From: Sphingomonas kyeonggiensis
GTDB taxonomy: Bacteria > Pseudomonadota > Alphaproteobacteria > Sphingomonadales > Sphingomonadaceae
Direction of reading: 5' to 3'
Assembly (NCBI RefSeq): GCF_030812785.1
Contig: NZ_JAUSTJ010000001.1
Coordinates: 558,001 to 622,000 of the forward strand
Length of the DNA: 64,000 nucleotides
In this document: one piece after another, positions 56,800 through 64,000 of the stretch
Numbering within the stretch: position 1 is the stretch's first letter
How the letters are laid out: each line of letters begins with the position of its first letter
The notes under the pieces: generated by a model
Told to the model about the DNA's origin: nothing
What the model saw: the letters and a program-made list of their open reading frames with translations, nothing else
Databases searched by the model: none
Made by a program: the position numbers and the translations under genes

Positions 56800-57462
56800 A
56801 TGTCCAATCCCCCGATGCGCGCCGCGGTGATCCCGGTCACGCCGCTCCAGCAGAATTGCACGCTCCTGTGGTGCACCGAGACGATGAAGGGCGCGTTCGT
56901 CGATCCCGGCGGCGACCTGGAGAAGCTGCGTGCCGCCGCCAAGCAGCACGGGGTGACGATCGAGAAGATCCTGGTGACGCATGGCCATATCGACCATTGC
57001 GGCGCCGCCGGCGAGTTTGCCAGGGAGCTGGGCGTGCCGCTGGAAGGGCCGCACGAGGCGGACCGTTTCTGGATTTCGCGGCTCGACGAGGACGGCCGGA
57101 AATACGGCATCCGCGGCACCGTGTTCGAGCCGGACCGCTGGCTGGAGCAAGGCGACCAGGTGACTGTCGGCAACCTCACCCTCGACGTCTATCACTGCCC
57201 CGGCCACACGCCGGGCCATGTCGTCTTCCACCACCCCGAATCGAAGTTCGCCACGGTGGGCGACGTACTGTTCCAGGGATCGATCGGCCGCACCGACTTT
57301 CCGCTGGGCAACCATCAGGACCTGCTCGACGCGATCGTGGAGCGGCTGTGGCCGCTGGGGGACGACACCACCTTCGTCCCCGGCCACGGCCCGCTCAGCA
57401 ATTTCGGGCATGAGCGGAGGACGAATCCGTTCGTTGCCGATTCGGTGCTGGCGAAGGGGTAG
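56800..57462 (+). CDS. Metallo-beta-lactamase-fold hydrolase (glyoxalase II-like)
   Basis: A 220-residue zinc hydrolase of the GloB/YcbL type. Ligands are in VTHGHIDHCGA, YHCPGHTPGH, and the later VGDVLFQGSIGRTDFP and PGHGPLS. The family includes hydroxyacylglutathione hydrolases; the true substrate is not evident. ATG at 56800 is the first good start. Confidence 0.85.
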   Translation: MSNPPMRAAVIPVTPLQQNCTLLWCTETMKGAFVDPGGDLEKLRAAAKQHGVTIEKILVTHGHIDHCGAAGEFARELGVPLEGPHEADRFWISRLDEDGRKYGIRGTVFEPDRWLEQGDQVTVGNLTLDVYHCPGHTPGHVVFHHPESKFATVGDVLFQGSIGRTDFPLGNHQDLLDAIVERLWPLGDDTTFVPGHGPLSNFGHERRTNPFVADSVLAKG

Positions 57463-57497
57463 GAAGCGCGGCCCGCGCGACTATCGCATCAGATACG

Positions 57498-57605
57498 CGT
57501 CACCCCGGCCTTGTGCCGGGGTCCACCAAGCCGCGCTGACTGACCGAATTGCCGCTTGCCCAGTGCTCGCCTCCCGGTGGACCCCGGTACAAGGCCGGGG
57601 TGACG
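57498..57605. repeat. Palindromic intergenic repeat, family R, copy 5
   Basis: Inverted arms (CGTCACCCCGGCCTTGTGCC from 57498; AAGGCCGGGGTGACG to 57605) with internal hairpins lie between the convergent metallo-hydrolase and MAPEG genes. It closely resembles copy 2, with the CACCCCGG core and GTCCACC flank. Confidence 0.85.
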
Positions 57606-57656
57606 GGGAGAGTTCGGGGCGAGGGCTGACCTCAATCTCCCCGATCTCGCGATTCG

Positions 57657-58088
57657 CTATAACCGCGGCCCGATCTTGAAGACGGTGGTCGGCGCGGCCT
57701 GCTGGTACTGGCTGCCGATATAGATGCCATAGGCGGCGAGGCCGAGCATCGTGATCATGGTCAGCGCGATGCCGATTCGGCGGCCCAGGCCCCAGCCGTC
57801 CATCCCGAAGGCGTGGAGGATGCGCCCGAGGACCAGTGCGAAGCCGACGCCCCACAGCCAGATGCTGGTGCCGGCGGCAAGCTCGACCAGGGCGAGCAGC
57901 ACGAGAATCAGCGGGACATATTCGGTGAAGTTCAGCTGCGCGCGCATGCGACGGACGAGCCGGTCGTCGCCGCCATCGCCGACGAAGATCTTCTCGGCGA
58001 GTCGCAGCCGGCTGATTCGCAGGCCAAGCCAGAAGTTGATCACGGCAGCCGCCCCGGCGGTGCAGAGCGTCACGGGTAGAATAAGCAT
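57657..58088 (-). CDS. MAPEG family membrane protein
   Basis: A 143-residue protein with four membrane helices. It has [20 protein letters not shown] after the first helix, then [20 protein letters not shown], as in bacterial MAPEG proteins. These are glutathione-linked in eukaryotes; the bacterial function is usually unknown. ATG at 58088 follows GGAGGGG. Confidence 0.85.
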   Translation of the reverse strand: MLILPVTLCTAGAAAVINFWLGLRISRLRLAEKIFVGDGGDDRLVRRMRAQLNFTEYVPLILVLLALVELAAGTSIWLWGVGFALVLGRILHAFGMDGWGLGRRIGIALTMITMLGLAAYGIYIGSQYQQAAPTTVFKIGPRL

Positions 58089-58274
58089 ATAGAGTGTCCC
58101 CTCCGGAAGGTTACTCCTACACTCCCTTGCTTCCCCTGCAAGAATCGCTATAGGCGCGCACTCGCTTTCGTGACCGTCCGCTGGTCCGGCGAGCGCCGGA
58201 GCTTCCGTCGCTTGCCCGCTGGGCCGTGCGGGCGTATCGCGATTTTGACTTTGGTTTCGTTAGAAGGTGCCGAA

Positions 58275-58454
58275 ATGGCCGTTCCCAAGAGAAAGACTAC
58301 GCCGTCGCGGCGTGGCATGCGTCGCGCTCATGACGCCCTGACGCCCCAGGCGTTCCAGGAGTGCCCGAACTGTGGCGAGCTGAAGCGTCCGCACGTGCTG
58401 TGCGGTTCGTGCGGCCACTATAACGGCCGCGAGATCGTTTCGGCCGAAGACTGA
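58275..58454 (+). CDS. rpmF: 50S ribosomal protein L32
   Basis: A 59-residue ribosomal protein starting [21 protein letters not shown] zinc site is formed by Cys 30, 33, 43 and 46 (CPNCG and CGSCG). It opens the conserved rpmF-plsX-fabH-ihfA run, which links ribosome and membrane-lipid synthesis. The 186 bases before it (58089-58274) show no other gene. Confidence 0.96.
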   Translation: MAVPKRKTTPSRRGMRRAHDALTPQAFQECPNCGELKRPHVLCGSCGHYNGREIVSAED

Positions 58455-58495
58455 TTCGGTAACGATTGGGCCGGATCGCGCGGGGGCATGCGAGT

Positions 58496-59527
58496 ATGAC
58501 GAATTCCTCTCGAATCGCCGTCGATGCGATGGGCGGTGACGAGGGAATTGCGGTCATGCTCGCCGGTGTCGCGCGTGCGCGCCGTCGATTCGAGGGCATG
58601 GAGTTCATCCTCGTCGGAGACGAGGCGCAGATCCGCGAGGGTCTGAAGAACCACCCGAACCTGACGGCCGCGTCTGAAATCGTCCACGCACCGGACGTCG
58701 TCGCCTCGGAAGAGAAGCCGAGCGCGGCGATTCGGCGTGCCAAGACGACGTCGATGGGAATCGCCATCGACCTGGTGAAGCAGGGCAAGGCCGGCGCCGC
58801 CGTCTCCTCGGGCAATACCGGCGCGCTGATGGCGATGGCCAAGCTGTCGCTGCGCACCATGCCCGGCATCGACCGGCCGGCGCTCGCCGCGCTGATGCCG
58901 ACGCTCGGCGAGAACGACACGGTGATGCTCGACCTGGGCGCCAATACCGAGGTCGACGCGCGCAACCTCGTCCAGTTCGCGGTGATGGGTGCCGCCTATG
59001 CGCGCACCGCGCTCGACCTGCAGAACCCGCGCGTCGCGCTGCTCAACATCGGCACCGAGGACATGAAGGGCACCGACTCGATCCGCGAAGCCGCGGCCGA
59101 GCTGCGCGCCGCCGAGCATCTGCGCCTCGACTTCAAGGGCTTCATCGAGGGCAACAAGCTGTCGCGCGGCGATGTCGACGTGATCGTGTGCGACGGCTTC
59201 TCGGGCAACATCGCCCTGAAGACGGTGGAAGGCACCGCGCGGTTCGTCGCGGACCTGCTCAAGCGCGCATTCTCCAGCTCGACCCGCTCGAAGATCGGCT
59301 TCCTGATCTCCAAGCCGGCGACCGAGCTGCTGCGCACGCACCTCGATCCGAACAATCACAATGGCGCGGTCTTCCTCGGCCTGAACGGCATCGTCGTGAA
59401 GAGCCATGGCAGCGCCAACGAACTCGGCGTCGACACCGCGATCGGCTTCGCGGCGAAGATGCTCCGCGACGATCTCAATCGCCGCATCGCCGAGGATCTC
59501 GGGAACTTCGAAGCAAAGGCGGCGTAG
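58496..59527 (+). CDS. plsX: Acyl-ACP:phosphate acyltransferase PlsX
   Basis: A 343-residue enzyme making acyl-phosphate for phospholipid synthesis. It begins [16 protein letters not shown]. Other blocks are [57 protein letters not shown] and [18 protein letters not shown] at 58496 is chosen; an upstream in-frame start would add a poorly conserved tail. Confidence 0.95.
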   Translation: MTNSSRIAVDAMGGDEGIAVMLAGVARARRRFEGMEFILVGDEAQIREGLKNHPNLTAASEIVHAPDVVASEEKPSAAIRRAKTTSMGIAIDLVKQGKAGAAVSSGNTGALMAMAKLSLRTMPGIDRPALAALMPTLGENDTVMLDLGANTEVDARNLVQFAVMGAAYARTALDLQNPRVALLNIGTEDMKGTDSIREAAAELRAAEHLRLDFKGFIEGNKLSRGDVDVIVCDGFSGNIALKTVEGTARFVADLLKRAFSSSTRSKIGFLISKPATELLRTHLDPNNHNGAVFLGLNGIVVKSHGSANELGVDTAIGFAAKMLRDDLNRRIAEDLGNFEAKAA

Positions 59528-59537
59528 ACACTTCAAG

Positions 59538-60509
59538 ATGACCTTGCGTTCCGTCATCGTCGGCACTGGCTCCGCCCTGCCGCCCCGCCGCGTTTCCAAC
59601 GCCGAACTCGCCCAGGAAGTGGATACGAGCGACGAGTGGATCGTCGAGCGCACGGGCATCCGCTTCCGCCACATCGCCGGGCCGGACGAGACCACCGGGA
59701 CGCTGGCCGCCGAGGCCGCCAAGGCCGCGCTCGCCAATGCCGGCACCGCCGCGGCGGACATCGACCTGATCGTGCTGGCCACCGCGACTCCGGACCAGAC
59801 CTTCCCGGCGACCGCCACCAAGGTGCAGGCGCTGCTCGGGATCAACGATTGCGTGGCATTCGACGTCGCCGCGGTCTGCTCGGGCTTCCTCTACGCCGTG
59901 CAGGTCGCCGATTCGATGCTGCGCGCAGGCGTCCACAAGCGCGCGCTGGTGATCGGTGCCGAGACGTTCAGCCGCATTCTCGACTGGGAGGACCGCGCGA
60001 CCTGCGTGCTGTTCGGCGACGGCGCCGGCGCGATCGTGCTGGAATCCCGGGATACGGATTCCGAGGGCGGTCGCGGCATTCTCGCCACCAAGTTGCACGC
60101 CGATGGCCGTTACAACGACATGCTCTATGTCGATGGCGGTCCCTCGACCACCCAGACCGTCGGCAAGCTGCGCATGAAGGGCCGCGAGGTGTTCCGCCAC
60201 GCGGTGGTCAACCTCGCCACGGTGATGTCCGAGTCGCTCGCCCTGGCCGGGCTGGAGCCCAAGGATGTCGACTGGGTGGTGCCGCACCAGGCCAATGCCC
60301 GCATCCTCGACGCGACCGCGCGCAAGCTCGACCTGCCGGCCGAGAAGGTGATCGTCACCGTCGACCAGCACGCCAACACCTCCGCCGCCTCGGTGCCGCT
60401 CGCGCTCGATGCCGCGGTGCGCGACGGGCGCATCCGGCAAGGAGACCTGCTGGTACTGGAAGCGATGGGCGGCGGCTTCACCTGGGGCGCCGCGGTGGTG
60501 CGTTTCTGA
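59538..60509 (+). CDS. fabH: 3-oxoacyl-ACP synthase III (FabH)
   Basis: A 323-residue condensing enzyme that starts fatty-acid synthesis. The catalytic triad is Cys114 ([13 protein letters not shown]), His in [13 protein letters not shown] and Asn in [11 protein letters not shown]. It begins ten bases after plsX. A short hairpin (CTGCG/CGCAG, 60513-60528) follows the stop. Confidence 0.95.
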   Translation: MTLRSVIVGTGSALPPRRVSNAELAQEVDTSDEWIVERTGIRFRHIAGPDETTGTLAAEAAKAALANAGTAAADIDLIVLATATPDQTFPATATKVQALLGINDCVAFDVAAVCSGFLYAVQVADSMLRAGVHKRALVIGAETFSRILDWEDRATCVLFGDGAGAIVLESRDTDSEGGRGILATKLHADGRYNDMLYVDGGPSTTQTVGKLRMKGREVFRHAVVNLATVMSESLALAGLEPKDVDWVVPHQANARILDATARKLDLPAEKVIVTVDQHANTSAASVPLALDAAVRDGRIRQGDLLVLEAMGGGFTWGAAVVRF

Positions 60510-60561
60510 TAGCTGCGAAAAAACGCAGATAATCATTCCGGAACCTCAATGTTCCCGTTTG

Positions 60562-60599
60562 CTGTGTCGAAACAATCTGATACGACTAACTCGACACAG
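60562..60599. promoter_or_regulatory. Inverted repeat in the ihfA upstream region
   Basis: CTGTGTCGA (60562-60570) and TCGACACAG (60591-60599) form a perfect 9-bp dyad with 20 bases between. It lies about 25 bases before the ihfA ATG in the 114-base fabH-ihfA gap. It could be an operator or an mRNA hairpin in the leader. Confidence 0.5.
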
Positions 60600-60623
60600 T
60601 TGAACGCAAGGGGGAGTTGCCGG

Positions 60624-60923
60624 ATGACGGCTGCGGGCACGCTGACCAGGGCCGATCTCGCCGAATCGCTTCATCGCGAAGTGGGGCTGTCGCGCGCCGA
60701 TGCCGCGCGGCTGGTCGAGCAGATCCTCAGCCATATGTGCGAGGCGCTGGCCGAGGGCCAGAACGTCAAGATCTCGGGCTTCGGCAGCTTCATCCTGCGC
60801 GACAAGGGCGAGCGCATCGGCCGCAATCCCAAGACCGGCGTCGAAGTGCCGATCGCGCCGCGCCGCGTCCTCACCTTCCGTGCAAGCCAGATGATGCGTG
60901 ACCGCATCGTCTCGGCGAGCTGA
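60624..60923 (+). CDS. ihfA: Integration host factor subunit alpha
   Basis: A 99-residue DNA-bending protein of the HU/IHF family. It has [20 protein letters not shown] and the beta-arm region [20 protein letters not shown] followed by [17 protein letters not shown] precedes ATG 60624. The context plsX-fabH-ihfA is typical of alphaproteobacteria. Confidence 0.92.
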   Translation: MTAAGTLTRADLAESLHREVGLSRADAARLVEQILSHMCEALAEGQNVKISGFGSFILRDKGERIGRNPKTGVEVPIAPRRVLTFRASQMMRDRIVSAS

Positions 60924-60936
60924 GAGGAAGTAGCCG

Positions 60937-61308
60937 ATGCCGGGGGCCGAAAAGGCTGCTGGCGCGCTACGGACGATAGGGGAACTCGCCCAGGAGATCG
61001 GGCGCCCGCAGCACATCCTCAGATATTGGGAAACCCGCTTTCCCCAGCTGCGCCCGCTCACCCGGGCGGGCAATCGCCGCTACTACCGGCCCGAGGACGT
61101 CGCGCTGGTGCGGCGCATCCACGACCTGCTCTCCAACCAGGGCTACACCATCCGCGGCGTGCAGAAGCTGCTCGCGGCGGAGAAGGGCAACAAGGCGGCG
61201 CGGGCCGCGGCGGGAACCGCTGCCCCAGCCTCACCCTCGAAAACCGACACCCAGGCACTGAAGGCGATACGCGATTCGCTCTCCAAGGCGCTCGACGAGG
61301 ATAGTTGA
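60937..61308 (+). CDS. MerR-family transcriptional regulator
   Basis: A 123-residue regulator. The N-terminal MerR helix-turn-helix is RTIGELAQEIGRPQHILRYW, then RPLTRAGNRRYYRPEDVALV and SNQGYTIRGVQKLL. The C-terminal tail is short and Ala-rich, so there is no clear effector domain. A small MerR of this type commonly follows ihfA in alphaproteobacteria; target unknown. Confidence 0.88.
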   Translation: MPGAEKAAGALRTIGELAQEIGRPQHILRYWETRFPQLRPLTRAGNRRYYRPEDVALVRRIHDLLSNQGYTIRGVQKLLAAEKGNKAARAAAGTAAPASPSKTDTQALKAIRDSLSKALDEDS

Positions 61309-61313
61309 GCCAT

Positions 61314-61441
61314 CTTCCCCTCCCTGGAAGGGGGGATCGAGGTGTGGGTCGCGTCTTGGCGATACTGTCGCCGAAATACCTGCGGCTTTCGTATCGCGAG
61401 CACTCCACCCACCCCCAGCCCCTCCCTTTCAGGGAGGGGAG
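61314..61441. repeat. Palindromic intergenic repeat, family S-like, copy 3
   Basis: Hairpins at about 61315-61334 (TCCCCTCCCTGGAAGGGGGG) and 61420-61440 (CCCCTCCCTTTCAGGGAGGG) flank a spacer between the convergent merR and sixA-like genes. The CCTCCC/GGGAGG core is related to, but distinct from, the other S copies. Confidence 0.7.
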
Positions 61442-61452
61442 TTCGCAGGGCC

Positions 61453-61986
61453 TTAGTTGTAGTCCGGCCCCAGCGTCGAATCGAGGTCGCGGGGGCGGGT
61501 GAAGCGGAGCAGCTCGGCCTTGCCGGGCTTCACGTCGCGCCAGTCCACCACGTCGAAGCGCATCTCGGCCAGGCTGGCGGTGGGGAACTTCACCTCCACC
61601 GAATCGCGCAGCGCATTGTCGGCACAGAGCAACAGCACCAGCTCCTCGAGCCCCGGATTGTGCCCGGAGAAGAGCACACGGCCGGCACCGGCGGGCAGTT
61701 CGTGGATCATGTCGAGCAGAGTCGCCGCAGAGGCGAGATAGAGGCGCTGGTCCCAATGCGGGGCGAGATCGCTGCCATAGCCGGTGGCGACCTGCGCCAG
61801 CGTCTCGACCACGCGGGCCGCGGGCGAGGCGACGACATGGTCGAACTCCAGCCCCTCGGCGCGCATATGCCGCCCCATCATCGCGGCGGCGCGCTGCCCC
61901 TTGGGATTGAGCGGCCGATCGAAATCGCGCGCCACGGGATCGTCCCATCCCGATTTTGCGTGGCGGAGCAGCGTGAGCGTCTTCAT
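61453..61986 (-). CDS. SixA-like histidine phosphatase
   Basis: A 177-residue histidine phosphatase. The catalytic RHG motif is LTLLRHAKSGWDDP, the second His is in FSGHNPGLEELVL, and Arg in ASPAARVVETLAQV. The family dephosphorylates phosphohistidine or small substrates. It starts 11 bases after the DinG-like helicase ends. Confidence 0.85.
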   Translation of the reverse strand: MKTLTLLRHAKSGWDDPVARDFDRPLNPKGQRAAAMMGRHMRAEGLEFDHVVASPAARVVETLAQVATGYGSDLAPHWDQRLYLASAATLLDMIHELPAGAGRVLFSGHNPGLEELVLLLCADNALRDSVEVKFPTASLAEMRFDVVDWRDVKPGKAELLRFTRPRDLDSTLGPDYN

Positions 61987-61997
61987 GGAATCCCCGG

Positions 61998-64000
61998 TCA
62001 GGCGTTCGCCGGGGCCTCTTGCCCCAGCTTGGCGGCCAAGGAAAGCCGAACGCGGTCAACCGCCTGATCCAGCGTGACGCGCGTCACCCGCGTGCCCGGT
62101 GGAAAGGCGTCGAGCAGGCGCGAAGGGCTGGCGGCGGAGAGCAGGACGAAGGTGCCGCGATCGTCTGCCCGGCGAATCAGCCGGCCGAACGCCTGGGCGA
62201 GGCGGGCGCGGACGATGCGGTCGTCATAGGCGGTGCCGCCCCCGGCCAGGCGCCGCGCGGCGTGGAGCACGGTCGGCTTGGGCCAGGGAATCCCCTCCAT
62301 CACCACCAGGCGCAGCGAATCGCCGGGCACGTCGACGCCGTCGCGCAGCGCATCGGTGCCGAGCAGCGAGGCGCGGGGATCGTCACGGAAGATATCGACC
62401 AGCGTGCCGGTGTCGATCGGATCGACATGCTGGGCGAGCAGGGGCAGGCCCTCGCGCGCCAGCCGATCGGCGACCCGGGCATGGACGGCGCGCAGACGGC
62501 GGATCGCCGTGAACAGGCCGAGCGTGCCACCCTCCGCGGCGACGATCAGCCGGGCATAGGCATTGGCGAGCGCCGGCATGTCGCCGCGCTTGACGTCGGT
62601 GACGATCAGCACCTCGGCCTGTACCGCGTAGTTAAATGGGCTCACCGCCTCGAAGCGCTGGGCCGGGCGCATCAGATGGACCGCGCCAGAGCGCGCCTCG
62701 GCCACGTCCCAGTCGCCGCCGGCACGCAGGGTCGCCGAGGTGATCAGCGCGCCATGGGCGGGCTTGAGCACGGTCTCGGCAAAGGGCTTGGACGGATCGA
62801 GCCAGTGGCGGTGGAGGCCGACATCATATTCGCGCCCCTCAACCCGATCGACCGCCAGCCAGTCGACGAACGCCGAATCGGCCGGGCCGCCGATCCGGGC
62901 GATCAAGGCGAGCCAGGCGCCGACGGTATCGGTGCGCCAGCCGAGCGAGGCGACCGCGCCTTCGATCCGGGCCCGGGCCGGGCCGTCCATCCAGTCGGGT
63001 GCCTCGGCCAGCACCGCCTCGAGCCGTCGGCCGAGCTTGACCAGCGGCCGGAGCAGCGCGTCGAGCGCCTCGCCCGCCGGGCCCGCCGCCTCGACCAGGG
63101 TGCCGTCGGGCTCGGCCAGCTCGGTCTCCAGGCCATAGCCGGCCTCCGCGGCGCCATTGACGTCGCGGGCATAGACGAGGCCGCGCACGGCGGCGAGGAG
63201 CTGCTCGACCGGACCGAAGGGCTCGCCTTCATTCAGTCGCTGCAGCCAGCCGTCGCTGGGCAGCGCGCGGGCGGCATCGACCGCCTCGACGATCGCCCGC
63301 CCGCCTTCCTCGTCATAGCTGGCGACGTCAGAAAGGCGGGCGGCGAGGCCGCGCCTGCGCCCACGGGAACCCGATTCGGGACCGGTGACCCAGCGGCGAA
63401 TCTCGATCGCTTCCTGGCCGGTCAGCGCCGCGGCGAACATCGCGTCGGCAGCATCGAACAGGTGATGCCCCTCGTCGAAGACATAGCGGGTGGGGCGGCT
63501 GGCGGTCTCGCGGCCGCGCGCGGCGTTGACCATCACCAGCGCATGGTTGGCGATGACGATGTCCGCATCGGCCGAGGCGCGGGCGGCGCGCTCGATGAAG
63601 CATTTCCGGTAGTGCGGGCAGCCGGCATAGATGCATTCGCCGCGCCGATCGGTCAGCGCGGTCGAGCCGTTGCGGCGGAACAGGATGGGGAGCCAGCCGG
63701 GCAGGTCGCCGCCGACCATGTCGCCGTCCGCCGTATAGGCCGCCCAGCGCGCGACCAGCTGGGCGAGGATCGCGGCGCGGCCGGCGAAACCACCCTGCAG
63801 CGCATCCTCGAGGTTGAGCAGGCAGACATAATTCTCGCGGCCCTTGCGCGTGACGATCCGCTTCCTGCGCTGCTCGGGATCGGCGACCAGCCGCTCGCCC
63901 TCATGGCCGAGCTGGCGCTGCAGCGCCTTGGTGAAGGTGGAGACCCAGACCGCGCCGCCCGCCTGCTCGGCCCAGAGCGATGCGGGGGCGAGATAGCCGA
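61998..64000 (-). CDS. DinG-type ATP-dependent DNA helicase (5' end off the window)
   Basis: A superfamily 2 helicase of the XPD/DinG group, open to the right edge for about 667 codons. It has AVWVSTFTKALQRQLGHEGE, four Fe-S cysteines (Cys in YVCLLN plus CIYAG-C-PHYRK-C), the DEGHHLF box (Walker B), LITSATLRAGG and QAFGRLIRRADDRG (motif VI). The N-terminal Walker A lies outside the window. Confidence 0.88.
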   Translation of the reverse strand, partial: GYLAPASLWAEQAGGAVWVSTFTKALQRQLGHEGERLVADPEQRRKRIVTRKGRENYVCLLNLEDALQGGFAGRAAILAQLVARWAAYTADGDMVGGDLPGWLPILFRRNGSTALTDRRGECIYAGCPHYRKCFIERAARASADADIVIANHALVMVNAARGRETASRPTRYVFDEGHHLFDAADAMFAAALTGQEAIEIRRWVTGPESGSRGRRRGLAARLSDVASYDEEGGRAIVEAVDAARALPSDGWLQRLNEGEPFGPVEQLLAAVRGLVYARDVNGAAEAGYGLETELAEPDGTLVEAAGPAGEALDALLRPLVKLGRRLEAVLAEAPDWMDGPARARIEGAVASLGWRTDTVGAWLALIARIGGPADSAFVDWLAVDRVEGREYDVGLHRHWLDPSKPFAETVLKPAHGALITSATLRAGGDWDVAEARSGAVHLMRPAQRFEAVSPFNYAVQAEVLIVTDVKRGDMPALANAYARLIVAAEGGTLGLFTAIRRLRAVHARVADRLAREGLPLLAQHVDPIDTGTLVDIFRDDPRASLLGTDALRDGVDVPGDSLRLVVMEGIPWPKPTVLHAARRLAGGGTAYDDRIVRARLAQAFGRLIRRADDRGTFVLLSAASPSRLLDAFPPGTRVTRVTLDQAVDRVRLSLAAKLGQEAPANA

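Overview
The window is core chromosome of a high-GC alphaproteobacterium, most likely a sphingomonad (Sphingomonas or a close relative). This rests on the family content: a TonB-dependent receptor, a COQ9-family protein, DUF1489, DUF4169, a degenerate RibBA, the zinc-ribbon/ftsE/ftsX/ydcF/plsC block, and the rpmF-plsX-fabH-ihfA-merR operon. It also fits the very high GC codon use and the dense palindromic intergenic repeats. I saw no insertion sequence, prophage or CRISPR array.

Bases 1-14,100 are a flagellar locus. On the minus strand are a lytic transglycosylase (cut by the window edge), flgN-like, flgM, flgA and a small motB-like/motA-like pair. On the plus strand is flgBCDEFGHIJKL followed by a standard motAB. 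Readable promoters give a regulatory plan. Sigma-54 sites precede the transglycosylase and flgB, with a near-match before the motA-like gene, and two identical-architecture dyads lie between the divergent promoters. A sigma-28 site with a perfect -35 lies before flgM.

Bases 14,100-23,000 hold a TonB-dependent receptor, tRNA-Leu(GAG), a MATE exporter, the zinc-ribbon protein and the ftsEX/ydcF/plsC operon. Bases 23,000-31,400 hold tyrA and hisC (minus), a flavin amine oxidase, metX-GNAT-metW, pirin, a lipoprotein, ssb and a small DUF4169 gene. This block is bracketed by two copies of a 197-bp repeat in inverted orientation, about 95% identical and both between convergent genes. That is the most notable unexplained structure here.

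Bases 31,400-44,100 hold feoAB with a candidate Fur box, COQ9, an EamA transporter, an ene-reductase, the riboflavin cluster ribD-ribE-ribB(X)-ribH, a TonB-like protein, gltX and prs. Bases 44,100-64,000 hold transporters, an archaeal-type Cdc48 ATPase, a LysR regulator, a cyclophilin, mgtE, msrA, an aspartate aminotransferase, a pabB-pabC fusion, a metallo-hydrolase, the rpmF operon, a SixA-like phosphatase and a DinG-type helicase (cut by the right edge).

Most gaps over about 100 bases hold palindromic repeats. At least eight copies fall into two families. Much of the locus is in tight operons with 1-, 4- or 14-base overlaps between stop and start codons.
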